In this document: positions 43,114 to 52,196 of the stretch, piece after piece
How the letters are laid out: every line of letters begins with the position of its first letter
How positions within the stretch are numbered: the first letter of the stretch is position 1
From: Bacteroidota bacterium
Lineage (GTDB): Bacteria; Bacteroidota; Bacteroidia; Flavobacteriales; Flavobacteriaceae
Reading direction: 5' to 3'
Length of the DNA: 64,000 bases
Assembly: GCA_023387965.1 (NCBI GenBank)
Contig: JAEWHE010000040.1
Location: 59,141 to 123,140, forward strand
Position numbers and translations under genes: made by a program
The notes under the pieces: model-generated
Seen by the model: the letters and a program-made list of their open reading frames with translations, nothing else
What the model was told of the DNA's origin: nothing
Database searches by the model: none

Positions 43114-43310
43114 CATCAAGCTTCGCCAAAGTTCCAAACTTTGGCGAAGTTAGCAACGAAAATGTGATTCCCGTATCGATTAATCTACATCAAGCTTCGC
43201 CAAAATTCCAAACTTTGGCGAAGTTAGCAACGAAATGAGATTCCCGTATCGATTAATCTTCATCAAGCTTCGCCAAAGTTCCAAACTTTGGCGAAGTTAG
43301 CGATAAGCTG
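43114..43310. repeat. Three tandem 73-74-bp repeats, each carrying a CTTCGCCAAAG palindrome
   Basis: Units start at 43114, 43188 and 43261. Each begins CATCAAGCTTCGCCAAAGTT, continues CCAAACTTTGGCGAAGTTAGC (two-base loop CC), and the first two then carry AACGAAAATGTGATTCCCG-type spacers. The third unit runs directly into the promoter of the downstream LLM gene. Confidence 0.93.
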
Positions 43311-43318
43311 TATCTTTG
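43288..43318 (+). promoter_or_regulatory. Promoter of the LLM gene, partly inside a REP palindrome
   Basis: TTG (43288-43290), 20-base spacer, TATCTTTG (43311-43318). The TTG is part of the right arm ACTTTGGCGAAG of the third palindrome. Confidence 0.72.
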
Positions 43319-43345
43319 GTAAACTAAATAAAAAATAATGCTACG

Positions 43346-44368
43346 ATGAAGAAAATAGGATTTTTGTCGTTCGGGCATTGGGCGGAACATCCTTCGTACA
43401 AAGCTCGTACAGCAAGCGACACCTTGCTACAGTCTATCGATTTGGCGGTTGCGGCAGAAGAAATCGGGATGGATGGTGCTTATTTTCGTGTGCACCACTT
43501 CGCCCGACAATTGGCTTCGCCTTTTCCATTATTGGCGGCAGCCGGAGCCAAAACGAGTAAAATTGAGATTGGTACGGGTGTGATTGATATGCGTTATGAA
43601 AATCCGCTTTATATGGTGGAAGATGCTGGTGCTGCCGACTTGATTTCGGGCGGAAGGCTTCAGTTAGGCATAAGTCGCGGTTCGCCAGAACAGGTTATTG
43701 AAGGCTGGCGTGCCTTTGGTTACGAACCAAAACCAGGTGAAACCGATGCCGATATGGGCCGTCAGAAAGCGCTTGAATTTTTAGAGCGGTTAAACGGAGT
43801 AGGTTTTGCCCAGCCAAATCCGACTCCAATGTTTCCGAATCCGCCGGGACTGTTGCGTTTGGAACCTTATTCCGAAGGGCTACGCAATCGAATTTGGTGG
43901 GGTGCCGCTTCAAATGCAACGGCTGTTTGGGCCGCCGAAAACGGGATGCACCTACAAAGCTCAACTTTAAAGTTTGATGAAAACGGAAAGCCATTCCATA
44001 TCCAACAAGCCGAACAAATCCGGATGTATAAAGAAGCTTGGAAAAAGGCAGGTCATCAACACGAGCCGCGCGTTTCGGTAAGCCGTTCTATTTTTGCCAT
44101 TGTAAATGAGCAGGACCGTTATTATTTTGGAGGTCAAGGCACTAGTGCGGACAGCTTTGGAAATATCGAACCTGAGAAAAGAGCTATTTTTGGTAGAAGT
44201 TATGCCGCTTCGCCTGAAAAACTTGTAAAAGAATTGGCGCAGGACGAAGCCATACAAGAAGCCGATACGCTGTTGTTAACGATTCCCAACACGTTGGGAG
44301 TGGAGTACAATGTACACGTGATGGAAGCGATACTGAAATATGTAGCGCCAGAATTAGGGTGGAGATAA
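43346..44368 (+). CDS. LLM class flavin-dependent oxidoreductase
   Basis: The 340-residue luciferase-like monooxygenase fold (TIM barrel, reduced FMN or F420-type chemistry) starts MKKIGFLSFGHWAEHP. It carries DLAVAAEEIGMDGAYFRVHHF, then the typical segment KIEIGTGVIDMRYENPLYMVEDAGAADL spread over two strands, and GRLQLGISRGSPEQV. The substrate is unknown. It is a single gene with its own promoter, bounded on both sides by arrays of REP palindromes. Confidence 0.92.
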   Translation: MKKIGFLSFGHWAEHPSYKARTASDTLLQSIDLAVAAEEIGMDGAYFRVHHFARQLASPFPLLAAAGAKTSKIEIGTGVIDMRYENPLYMVEDAGAADLISGGRLQLGISRGSPEQVIEGWRAFGYEPKPGETDADMGRQKALEFLERLNGVGFAQPNPTPMFPNPPGLLRLEPYSEGLRNRIWWGAASNATAVWAAENGMHLQSSTLKFDENGKPFHIQQAEQIRMYKEAWKKAGHQHEPRVSVSRSIFAIVNEQDRYYFGGQGTSADSFGNIEPEKRAIFGRSYAASPEKLVKELAQDEAIQEADTLLLTIPNTLGVEYNVHVMEAILKYVAPELGWR

Positions 44369-44370
44369 AA

Positions 44371-44475
44371 TTTTAACTTTGGCAAAGTTTTTAGTGGTTA
44401 ACTTCTCAGACTTCCAACTTTGCCAAAGTTTTTAACTTTGGCAAAGTTACTTTTCTAAACTTTAGCGAAGTTAGT
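44371..44475. repeat. REP palindromes of the CTTTGCCAAAG family right of the transposase stop
   Basis: A complete inverted repeat AACTTTGCCAAAGTT-TTT-AACTTTGGCAAAGTT occupies 44416-44448. Half-sites lie on both sides (ACTTTGGCAAAGTTTT near 44378, AACTTTAGCGAAGTTAG near 44459). The centre is CTTTGCC, not CTTCGCC, so this is a second subfamily. Confidence 0.9.
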
Positions 44476-45223
44476 CAACGCTGTAATCACCATCTTTTTT
44501 GTGAACCAAAACAAAATTGTCGAGATCGCTAAAAAGTTCAATAACCTCATCTCTGATTGCAGCAGTCGGTTTATTGCTGGTAATACTTTTATACGAACAG
44601 AAATCATAAGCGTCCAACTTCAAATTCAAGTCTAAAACATTTCGGTGAACATAAATGATGCTTTGCCTTAAATATTCTTCCGAATCTATTTTTCTTCTTT
44701 TAAAAGGTCTCTCAAATAAACTGCCGTGCCTGTGGTGGTATTTATTAAAAGCTTGGGTGTAACTGCTTATTAATTTTGCAAATTGTTTACTTACAATAGA
44801 TTTATCCGCATGTAGGCCGTTGTCAGACTTTATAAAGGTTTTATTTGTAGGTTCGTGATCTAACTTTGCCAAAGTTTTTTGTGTGTCATCTAACTTTGGC
44901 AAAGTTTCAAACTTCGGTAATTCCTCCTCTAGCTTCGCTTGCGTTTTTTCTCCGTACAACTTTGCGAAAGTTTTTTGTGTGTCATCTAACTTTGGCAAAG
45001 TTTTTAAAGTTTCTTCGGGTTCTTTAACTCTTATCACGAAATGAAAATGTGTTGGCATCAAGCAGTATGCATATATTTCGGCATAGGGTACCAAATACTC
45101 CTTGAATTTTTTTAGAAAAAACAAACGATTGTCGTCATTTAGAAATACTTTGCAACTGTTGATACCCCGATTGTAAATATGATAAAAACAACCTGGTTCT
45201 AAGTTTTCTACTCTGATGTCCAT
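44471..45223 (-). CDS. REP-associated tyrosine transposase (RAYT) with REP-derived repeats inside the reading frame
   Basis: The 250-residue Y1-transposase relative has N-terminal family motif PGCFYHIYNRGINS. The HUH pair is His59/His61 in CLMPTHFHFVIRV. The closing motif FKRRKIDSEEYLRQSIIYVHRN contains the probable nucleophile Tyr191. Residues about 67-150 form an insert absent from ordinary relatives. In it TLPKLDDTQKT followed by F/L-AKL occurs twice (75-89 and 107-121), encoded by two REP inverted repeats (44862-44907 and 44958-45003) read in frame. REPs of the same subfamily flank the gene on both sides. Confidence 0.87.
   Translation of the reverse strand: MDIRVENLEPGCFYHIYNRGINSCKVFLNDDNRLFFLKKFKEYLVPYAEIYAYCLMPTHFHFVIRVKEPEETLKTLPKLDDTQKTFAKLYGEKTQAKLEEELPKFETLPKLDDTQKTLAKLDHEPTNKTFIKSDNGLHADKSIVSKQFAKLISSYTQAFNKYHHRHGSLFERPFKRRKIDSEEYLRQSIIYVHRNVLDLNLKLDAYDFCSYKSITSNKPTAAIRDEVIELFSDLDNFVLVHKKDGDYSVD
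44862..45003. repeat. Two REP inverted repeats inside the transposase coding sequence
   Basis: At 44862-44907 and 44958-45003 the sequence reads AACTTTGC(C/G)AAAGTT, then TTTTGTGTGTCATCT, then AACTTTGGCAAAGTTT. The loop is identical in both, so one copy arose from the other. Both keep the frame open. Confidence 0.9.
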
Positions 45224-45499
45224 TATTTATTTTTTTTTTGGCGTTTAATTTTTTTGACTTCGGGGCTTTGGCGAAGCTTTTCTTTCTGCGGTTCTGAACT
45301 TTGCCAAAGTTTTTTTCTGCACTCGGTTGTGAACTTTGCCAAAGTTTTTTTTTCTGCGTTCAATTTTGAACTTTGCCAAAGTTTTTCTGCGCTCAGTAAC
45401 TTTGGCAAAGTTAATCAGCAAAGTTTTTACTGTGCGGTTCTGAACTTTGCCAAAGTTTTTTTGCGTTCAGTAACTTTGGCAAAGTTAATCAGCACTTCG
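45224..45499. repeat. Dense REP array between transposase start and restriction operon
   Basis: At least four copies of GAACTTTGCCAAAGTTTTT (near 45296, 45331, 45368 and 45441) and two of GTAACTTTGGCAAAGTTAATC (near 45396 and 45469) alternate. Two complete hairpin units start at 45367 and 45440, 73 bases apart. A degenerate CTTCGCTAAAG half-site at the right end (just beyond 45494) overlaps the 3' end of the next gene. Open frames through the array are made of repeated codons (KLWQSS) and are not taken as genes. Confidence 0.9.
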
Positions 45500-45844
45500 C
45501 TAAAGTTTTTTTTTGCGCTCATAAGTTATAGCAATTTGTCTCTCGTTCATTTGAAATCCCTGCCCAACAAAAAGTATCTGTTCACCAATCGACCATTGTG
45601 CATTAATAATTCCATCAGAAATTCTAAACGTCAAGTTGCGATTTACTCCTCCATTTATAGCGTCAAAATAACAACTTTCATATATATGAATTTCAGTATT
45701 TCCTTCTATTAAAGTGTCATCAACTAGTCTCGCAGTTTCAGTAAAGATCCTGCTTTCAGTTACTGGGTGATTGTTAGTGTAAACACCATTCAAATTTCCG
45801 TTTCGTTCTATGTTATACAAAACAATTCCTCTAAATTCGTCCAT
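45500..45844 (-). CDS. Small protein downstream of hsdR, unknown function
   Basis: The 115-residue soluble protein, mostly beta-type, has no recognised family. ATG 45844 leaves a four-base gap after the hsdR stop, while a start at 45868 would overlap it. It is the last gene of the restriction-modification operon. The final codons (about ERKKKL) run into a REP sequence, so the original C-terminus may have been replaced by repeat insertion. A link to the restriction system is only positional. Confidence 0.6.
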   Translation of the reverse strand: MDEFRGIVLYNIERNGNLNGVYTNNHPVTESRIFTETARLVDDTLIEGNTEIHIYESCYFDAINGGVNRNLTFRISDGIINAQWSIGEQILFVGQGFQMNERQIAITYERKKKL

Positions 45845-45848
45845 AGTA

Positions 45849-48800
45849 CTATAATTTACTAAATACATCAGCTAACGACTCGCTTTGCGCAATCACCCTA
45901 TCAGCTTCCATCTTAGCTACGTCAGGCGGGTAACCGTATCTCATCAAAATCTTTTTTACAGTAAGACGTAGTTGTGCCCTAACATCATCCCTTTTACTCC
46001 AGTCAACAGTAGCATTTTTTCTGATTACATCAACAATTGTATGTATAAGATCTTTCATCTTATCATCATCTAAAAAAGTAGTGGAATCATTATCTTTCAA
46101 TACGCTATAAAAAGCGTATTCTTCGGGAGTTAATCCCAAATCTTTAGATTTTTTATCCTCCAATTGCATTTCTTTTGCAATCTCCGATAACTCAGCTAAT
46201 ACTTGTGCCGAGTCTATTTGATTATTGTGGTAGCGTTTTACAACGGACTCCAGCATTTCAGAGAATTTTTTCCCCTGAACGAGATTTTTTGTTTTACGGA
46301 CTTTTACCTCATCACTTAATAACTTTTTAAGTAATTCAAATGCAAGATTCTTTTGTTGCATATTTTTTACTTCCAATAAAAACTCGTCAGACAGAATTCC
46401 AACGGATGGTGCTTTAATTCCTGCGGCTTCAAATATGTCAATAACGCCATCACTTGATAGCGCTTCATCAACAATCTGTTTAATGGCCGTTTCTACCTCA
46501 TAATCCGATTTAACGCCATTACTGTTGAACTTATTAATTCTAGACTTTACCGCCTGAAAGAAAGCAACACCATCTCTAATTCTGTCGGCTTCGGCACTCG
46601 GAATAGACATTGCAAATAGTCTTGATAATAACGTTACTTCTTTTAAAAAACGATCTTTTAAAGAATCACTCGATAAAATAAAGTTTTGTGCTCCCAATAA
46701 TACCTGCAACTTTTGCGCTGTTTCAGATGCAAAATATACTTTGAAATTATAACCGTTAAACATCTGCTCTATAATCTCAAACTTTTCTCGCATGCCTGCA
46801 ATAGCTTCCTTGATATCAAATATTGGCGTTCCTTCACCGCCACTTTGGAGATAGATTGCCATTGCGTTTCTTAAATCCTGTCCAATTCCTATATAATCTA
46901 CGATTAAGCCTCCAGGCTTATCTTTATAAACACGGTTTACCCTTGCAATTGCTTGCATTAGATTAGCACCTTGCATTTTTTTGTCCACATACATGGTATT
47001 CAGACTTGGTGCGTCAAATCCCGTCAGCCACATATCCCTAACGATAACTATTTTCAGTTCGTCATTAGGGTCTTTCATTCTTGTTGCTAAATCTTTACGC
47101 TGTTTTTTGGTCGTATGAAAAGGTTGTAACAAATCAATGTCATCCGACGAACTGGTCATGATTACTTTTATTTTTCCTTTGTCAGCATCGGCGTTGTGCC
47201 ATTCAGGTTTCAACGCAACGATTTCCTGATAAAGCTTAGCACAGATTGTTCTTGTCATGCAGACTATCATAGCTTTGCCTTCAAATACTTCCTGACGTTT
47301 CTCAAAATGAGTAACAACATCTTTAGCGATATCTTTCAGACGTTCCGGATGTCCTACAACGGCATCGATGGCGGCTACTTTCTTTTTTGCTTTTTCCAAT
47401 TGCTCTTCTGTTGCATCAGCAATAGCATTTATTTCTGCATCTATTGTCGCGGTTGTGGCATCGTCTAGTTTAATCTTAATTAAACGTGATTCATAACTGA
47501 TAGGCACAGTAGCTCCATCATCAACGGCCTGTTTTATGTCATAAACATCAATATAATCCCCAAAGACTGCAGGTGTAGATTTGTCTTCTTTTTCAATTGG
47601 CGTTCCTGTAAACCCTATATAGGAAGCATTAGGTAAAGCGTCACGCAGGTATTTTGCATTGCCATATCGGGTTTCCATACCGTCCTTGGTTTCAAATTCT
47701 TTTCCGGCAAAACCATATTGGCTTCGGTGTGCTTCATCGGCAACTACTACTATGTTGGTACGCTCTGATAATGTATCGTAAACATTTCCTGTTTCGGGTG
47801 AAAACTTTTGTATGGTCGTGAAGATTACACCACCACCCGAAACTTTCAATAATTCTTTAATATGTTCTCTGTTTTCAGCCTGTATGGGTTTTTGGCGCAA
47901 CAGACCGACGCAGTTGCCAAAAGTTCCAAATAACTGATCGTCCAAATCATTACGGTCGGTCAGGACTACAATGGTTGGGTTTTCCATCTGCGGATGTGTA
48001 ATAATTTGCCCGCTATAAAAAACCATAGTTAGTGATTTACCGCTTCCTTGTGTATGCCAAACCACACCTGCTTTTCTGTCGCCTTCTGTGTTATGAGTAG
48101 CGCGTAAAGTTTCTGCAACCGCTTTCTGCACAGCATAATATTGATGATACGCTGCTACCTTTTTTACTTTCGTCTGAAAGATCAGTCCGGTAGTTGGATC
48201 TTTCTTTTCTTCCGATTCAAAAACAGTGCAGTACCTAATCAGTTCTACAAGAGTTTTCTTCTCTAACATATATTCCACCAGAATCTGAAGTTCGGTTCTC
48301 ACTTCGTTCTCCGAATGCTTGGGCGCTTTCCACGGCAAATATCTCGAAAAAGGAGCGGAGACACTCGACGCTTTAGCATCGATACCGTCAGATATTACAC
48401 AAAGTGCATTGTAGTAAAAGATACTCGGAACAGCCTTTTTATAATTTTGTATCTGCTGAAATGCTTTTAAGGTCGTCGCTTTTTCATCAGTGGCATTTTT
48501 TAATTCTATAAATACCAATGGCAAACCGTTAATATAAATGACTACATCGAAACGCTTTTCATTATTATTTTCTTTAACGACCAACTGATTGACTACCCAA
48601 AAACTATTATTTTCAATATGTTCCGTATCTAACAGCGTAACCGGAAGACCAATAGTGTTTTCACCTTTGGTATATTCTACCGTAACACCATTGGTAAGAT
48701 AGTTGTGGAAACGCTCGTTGTTTTCCATCAGATCTTCTGTTCTTAGATTGATGACTTTCTGAAAAGCTTCCACTCGTGCCGATTCCGGTAATGTGGGATT

Positions 48801-48965
48801 CAGTTTTTTTAAACAGTCCTTAAAATGCTGCTCTAATATAACCGAAGCAAAGTTTTCTCTTTGCGCATTTTCACTATATGGCGCAATGTCTGGACCATAT
48901 AAATAAGTATAGCCTTGCTGTTGCAGTTGAGTGATTAGCGATAGTTCTATTAAGTTTTCATTCAT
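45849..48965 (-). CDS. hsdR: Type I restriction endonuclease subunit R
   Basis: Motor and nuclease subunit of a type I restriction system that translocates and cuts unmethylated DNA. The N-terminal PD-(D/E)XK nuclease includes LPLVFIELKNATDE. The superfamily 2 helicase has motif I WHTQGSGKSLTM, the DEAH box VVADEAHRSQYG, FTGTP, and motif VI QAIARVNRVYKDKPGG. The C-terminal HsdM-contacting part is helical. At 1038 residues it is complete. It is the distal restriction gene of a minus-strand operon hsdM-hsdS-PIN-nuclease-hsdR. Confidence 0.96.
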   Translation of the reverse strand: MNENLIELSLITQLQQQGYTYLYGPDIAPYSENAQRENFASVILEQHFKDCLKKLNPTLPESARVEAFQKVINLRTEDLMENNERFHNYLTNGVTVEYTKGENTIGLPVTLLDTEHIENNSFWVVNQLVVKENNNEKRFDVVIYINGLPLVFIELKNATDEKATTLKAFQQIQNYKKAVPSIFYYNALCVISDGIDAKASSVSAPFSRYLPWKAPKHSENEVRTELQILVEYMLEKKTLVELIRYCTVFESEEKKDPTTGLIFQTKVKKVAAYHQYYAVQKAVAETLRATHNTEGDRKAGVVWHTQGSGKSLTMVFYSGQIITHPQMENPTIVVLTDRNDLDDQLFGTFGNCVGLLRQKPIQAENREHIKELLKVSGGGVIFTTIQKFSPETGNVYDTLSERTNIVVVADEAHRSQYGFAGKEFETKDGMETRYGNAKYLRDALPNASYIGFTGTPIEKEDKSTPAVFGDYIDVYDIKQAVDDGATVPISYESRLIKIKLDDATTATIDAEINAIADATEEQLEKAKKKVAAIDAVVGHPERLKDIAKDVVTHFEKRQEVFEGKAMIVCMTRTICAKLYQEIVALKPEWHNADADKGKIKVIMTSSSDDIDLLQPFHTTKKQRKDLATRMKDPNDELKIVIVRDMWLTGFDAPSLNTMYVDKKMQGANLMQAIARVNRVYKDKPGGLIVDYIGIGQDLRNAMAIYLQSGGEGTPIFDIKEAIAGMREKFEIIEQMFNGYNFKVYFASETAQKLQVLLGAQNFILSSDSLKDRFLKEVTLLSRLFAMSIPSAEADRIRDGVAFFQAVKSRINKFNSNGVKSDYEVETAIKQIVDEALSSDGVIDIFEAAGIKAPSVGILSDEFLLEVKNMQQKNLAFELLKKLLSDEVKVRKTKNLVQGKKFSEMLESVVKRYHNNQIDSAQVLAELSEIAKEMQLEDKKSKDLGLTPEEYAFYSVLKDNDSTTFLDDDKMKDLIHTIVDVIRKNATVDWSKRDDVRAQLRLTVKKILMRYGYPPDVAKMEADRVIAQSESLADVFSKL

Positions 48966-48985
48966 TACAATCTTTCTAAGAGTTT

Positions 48986-50029
48986 TTAAATCCTGCTATC
49001 TACAAATTTATTTAAAGCCTTTTGATAGTGTTCAATTTTTTCGACAAAACTTTCATATTTCATGTTTCTATCTAGATTAGATATTTGAGCCAATAGAAGC
49101 GATCTTTTAGCTTGAGTAAATTTTGCTTTTCTAACTTCAATTTTATTTTCTTTCAAGAATGGAAGAAAGGGTTCATAGATTTGATTTTTAATGAAAGCAT
49201 TTTTTTGTTCATTACCTAATAAATTTATTCTGTAACTAACTTGAATTTGCTTTTTTCCAAAAACTACATCCATATACAAATTAAGTACGATTAGTTGGTT
49301 GTCATCACTCGTTACAGTTATTTCTCTGCTACCAAACCAGAAAGCCAGCAAGCGCTCTCTGTTATTTGCAACCTCACCCCATTTAGCGTTAAAGTGAATT
49401 TTGTAATCATGAAAAAAGCGAACGCAAGACCACCATTTCCAATCATTAATAGGTGTTGTTAAATAGCAATTTGACTCAATTTCTGCATTGTCGAACTCAT
49501 TTTCTTTTTGCAGTAAATAGCTGTGATATTGTGATAGAATATCATGGTCAATAGCATTAACTTTTTCAGGAGTAAGGACACTTAAAAAATCTTTTACCGT
49601 ATAATGATGATATTTGTTTTCAATAATTCTTGACAGATTTACTTGATATCCTGTCTTGAAATAAATAGGCACTAAAACATTACAAGTTTTTAATTCAGAT
49701 ATTTTATTTATGTAACGCTCTAATTGATTGGAATGATCAGAGGAATGCACTTTATCTTCTACTATAATTCCATAAATGCATTCATTCATTTTGAAAGTAA
49801 CAAATACATCAATTTTTTTATATTGAGGTTTAATATCTAGTTCTGATATTTCTCCAATTGTTATATTTCGAAAAGCTACTAAGGATTGTAAGAATGATGT
49901 TCCTAATTCATGTAGTTGTACATTTTGAATTTTGTAAGTCGGATTTGCCCAATGCAATAACCATATTATAAATGCGTCTTGAGTTAATTCGCTTTTTGCG
50001 TAATTAAATATATTTGGTTGATTGTTCAT
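48986..50029 (-). CDS. PD-(D/E)XK nuclease family protein (PDDEXK_4-like), inserted in the restriction operon
   Basis: The 347-residue protein has N-terminal signature NIFNYAKSELTQDAFIIWLLHWA, typical of the PD-(D/E)XK superfamily proteins grouped as PF14281. The likely catalytic core is KKIDVFVTF followed by GIIVEDKVHSSDHSNQL, giving the Asp and Glu-x-Lys residues. ATG 50029 is preferred because the longer start at 50053 would overlap the upstream gene. It lies between PIN-domain and hsdR genes with gaps of 4 and 20 bases. It probably adds nuclease activity to the defence operon; its target is unknown. Confidence 0.82.
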   Translation of the reverse strand: MNNQPNIFNYAKSELTQDAFIIWLLHWANPTYKIQNVQLHELGTSFLQSLVAFRNITIGEISELDIKPQYKKIDVFVTFKMNECIYGIIVEDKVHSSDHSNQLERYINKISELKTCNVLVPIYFKTGYQVNLSRIIENKYHHYTVKDFLSVLTPEKVNAIDHDILSQYHSYLLQKENEFDNAEIESNCYLTTPINDWKWWSCVRFFHDYKIHFNAKWGEVANNRERLLAFWFGSREITVTSDDNQLIVLNLYMDVVFGKKQIQVSYRINLLGNEQKNAFIKNQIYEPFLPFLKENKIEVRKAKFTQAKRSLLLAQISNLDRNMKYESFVEKIEHYQKALNKFVDSRI

Positions 50030-50033
50030 GTTT

Positions 50034-51038
50034 TTAACTAAACGTTTCTTCAAGAAAATCTAACACTTTCCTATCCGTAAGTATATCTTTTTTCGATTCA
50101 TACAAATTACCTATAAGTTCTTTGATTTCTTGTTTTTTAATAATCCAACGAATTTGGGTGTTTTTCCATGATGCATTTAAAATCTGTATAATTTCTTCAT
50201 TATTAAAGTATTTTTCCAATGAAACTAATTCGGCAACAATCTCATATGTTTGATTAAAGCTCGATGATGTTACTAAAGCATCAATTAATACCTTATATTC
50301 ACTTCTTGCGATTGAATTTATAATTTCTCCTGAATCTATCTCAATTACATACTCTTCTCCGTCAAATTCAATTAATACTACTTTATTATTATTGATATTG
50401 TACCAATATTCTTTGACATTTTCTTTTATTATAGTAGCCCCAAATTCTTCATTAATTTTTTCAATAAAGTAATCGTCAAAAAATTGAGAAATGCTGTGTT
50501 TTTTAAATTCTTCGTATGATTCGATAGAAATTATATTTGGATGGATTTCAAAAGCATTCTTAAATCTTTTATCTTTTGAACATACAAAAACATATTTATC
50601 AGAAATATTTTGAATAAATTCTAGAACAGTAAAGTAAATGTAAGCATCCTTAAAACCTTTATCTGTACCCTCTCCAATTTCAAATGGAGGTTGTTTTTTT
50701 ATCGCTAATCTTTTAATCTCTGGTAATATATTATAGTTAGTCAACCCGATAACCGAATACGGAATCACTTCTTTACTAATTAGTTCTTTTATTTTACTCT
50801 CAATAATAATTTCATTTGTATTGTGCTCAACGATTTGGGATAGTAAAGTTTTAACGAATTTACCTTTATCATCTTCAAAAGTTCTAATATATTTTGCCTC
50901 TAACTCTTCTAGTACAATTTCTGGTAAAATTATTTCAGCATCATTACTGAATAATGCTAATTCTTCTCGGTTTCCAAAAAAAGAAGATGCTACCTTATTA
51001 AATAAAAAGTTTGTGTCAAAAATTACTTTCTCTTTCAT
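50034..51038 (-). CDS. PIN-domain protein inserted in the restriction operon
   Basis: The 334-residue protein has an N-terminal PIN ribonuclease fold: Asp8 in KVIFDTNFLFN, the acidic EIVLEELEAKYI, Asp in GTDKGFKDAYIYFTV and the last acidic site in YVFVCSKDKRFKNA. This resembles the long PIN proteins of the DUF4935 kind. The C-terminal 150 residues are helical and not recognised. No small antitoxin gene lies next to it, so it is not an ordinary VapBC pair. It starts 3 bases after hsdS ends and is followed by a PD-(D/E)XK gene, suggesting a two-protein insert in the operon. Confidence 0.82.
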   Translation of the reverse strand: MKEKVIFDTNFLFNKVASSFFGNREELALFSNDAEIILPEIVLEELEAKYIRTFEDDKGKFVKTLLSQIVEHNTNEIIIESKIKELISKEVIPYSVIGLTNYNILPEIKRLAIKKQPPFEIGEGTDKGFKDAYIYFTVLEFIQNISDKYVFVCSKDKRFKNAFEIHPNIISIESYEEFKKHSISQFFDDYFIEKINEEFGATIIKENVKEYWYNINNNKVVLIEFDGEEYVIEIDSGEIINSIARSEYKVLIDALVTSSSFNQTYEIVAELVSLEKYFNNEEIIQILNASWKNTQIRWIIKKQEIKELIGNLYESKKDILTDRKVLDFLEETFS

Positions 51039-51041
51039 CGA

Positions 51042-52196
51042 TTAAACTTTAAATTCATTTACTCTCACTTCACCACTCATCAATCGTGGCAATAGTTCAT
51101 CACGTGTTTTGGTGAGGGTGTGGATTTGTTTAATATTCTCTTCTAGTTTTTTATAAAAAGTATTTACTGCCTCATCAAATTTTAGAACAATTTCATCGGA
51201 AGGAAGTATAAGAGGTATTTGATTTAATACTTGGGTGGTTAAGCTCGGTACTGCTGAACCAACATTCATTGCAGATAAATCTAAAGTTTTTAAAAACAGG
51301 TATGCATATCTTCCGTGGAAAGTTTTTATAATTTCGCTATAAAACATTGTATCCACTGACCAAAATGGTTCATTCAAATAGTATAAATTACTCAAAGTTC
51401 CTTTTCGAGGAATTAAAATTGACGGTTTTTCATACAATGGCTTTTCGACATATCTCATGATTCCGCCCGAACCATATAGTGGGAATTTGCCATTTGCTAA
51501 ATGCTTATGATCTTTTCCGTACTTTATGTTTAAAACATCTCCCAACTTCCCAACTCTCCAACCTTCAGGCAATTCATCTCCAATTTGATACTTCCCAAAC
51601 CATTCCTTAAAAATGGTCTGAGCCGTTTCTTCAAGCGTTTTGTTTTGCGCTTGTAGTAATTCTATTTTATCATCAAAGGCAGTAAGGATGGAAGCTATGG
51701 ATTTTTGTTCGTGTAGTTGAGGATATGATACTGGCAGTTCTTTTAAAATACCAGTATTTATTGAAGGCATTGTAGCTCCTACAGCAATCTTTAATATGTA
51801 ATTTCGGTAACTTTGTTGACGAAAGTAATAACTTAAAAATTTAGCATTAACTTCTTTGTAAGGTCTTACAGAAAGCATTCTTGATGAGAACATCCATCCA
51901 TCCTGACTTTCTGTTACATAGGCACTTAAATCAACAGAACCCACACGAGTAAATACAATATCACCAGTTTTAAGCAAGTATTTGGATAATCTATTCTTAT
52001 CTTCCTCCGTAACACTAGGATAGTTGAAATTTTTAATTCTAAAATCTGAAATATGTTCAACCGTTATAACAGGTGTACCACCAGTAATGTATTGTTCATT
52101 TTTTAGTTGACTACCAAATGGGCCTGTTTGTACTTTAGCAATTTCACCTAACGTACTTTCCAACCAACCATCAGGTATTTTTTTTACATCACTCAT
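51042..52196 (-). CDS. hsdS: Type I restriction specificity subunit S
   Basis: DNA-recognition subunit shared by methylase and restriction complexes. At 384 residues it carries two target-recognition domains separated by a conserved helix. The first begins PDGWLESTLGEIAKVQTGPFGSQL, the central spacer helix contains LLQAQNKTLEETAQTIFKEWF, and the second begins PEGWRVGKLGDVLNIKYG. A closing helix ends RDELLPRLMSGEVRV. The two-part target sequence cannot be read from protein alone. Its ATG overlaps the hsdM stop by four bases. Confidence 0.95.
   Translation of the reverse strand: MSDVKKIPDGWLESTLGEIAKVQTGPFGSQLKNEQYITGGTPVITVEHISDFRIKNFNYPSVTEEDKNRLSKYLLKTGDIVFTRVGSVDLSAYVTESQDGWMFSSRMLSVRPYKEVNAKFLSYYFRQQSYRNYILKIAVGATMPSINTGILKELPVSYPQLHEQKSIASILTAFDDKIELLQAQNKTLEETAQTIFKEWFGKYQIGDELPEGWRVGKLGDVLNIKYGKDHKHLANGKFPLYGSGGIMRYVEKPLYEKPSILIPRKGTLSNLYYLNEPFWSVDTMFYSEIIKTFHGRYAYLFLKTLDLSAMNVGSAVPSLTTQVLNQIPLILPSDEIVLKFDEAVNTFYKKLEENIKQIHTLTKTRDELLPRLMSGEVRVNEFKV

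Noticed and set aside
43114..43310. Regularly spaced palindromic repeats that could suggest a CRISPR array
   Set aside because: The spacers between palindromes are also repeated, only three units exist, and no cas genes are present. It is a tandem REP array.
45223..45408. A 61-codon minus-strand frame (KLWQSS repeats) before the transposase
   Set aside because: It is made entirely of REP sequence read in one frame. Open frames of this kind follow from the repeat.
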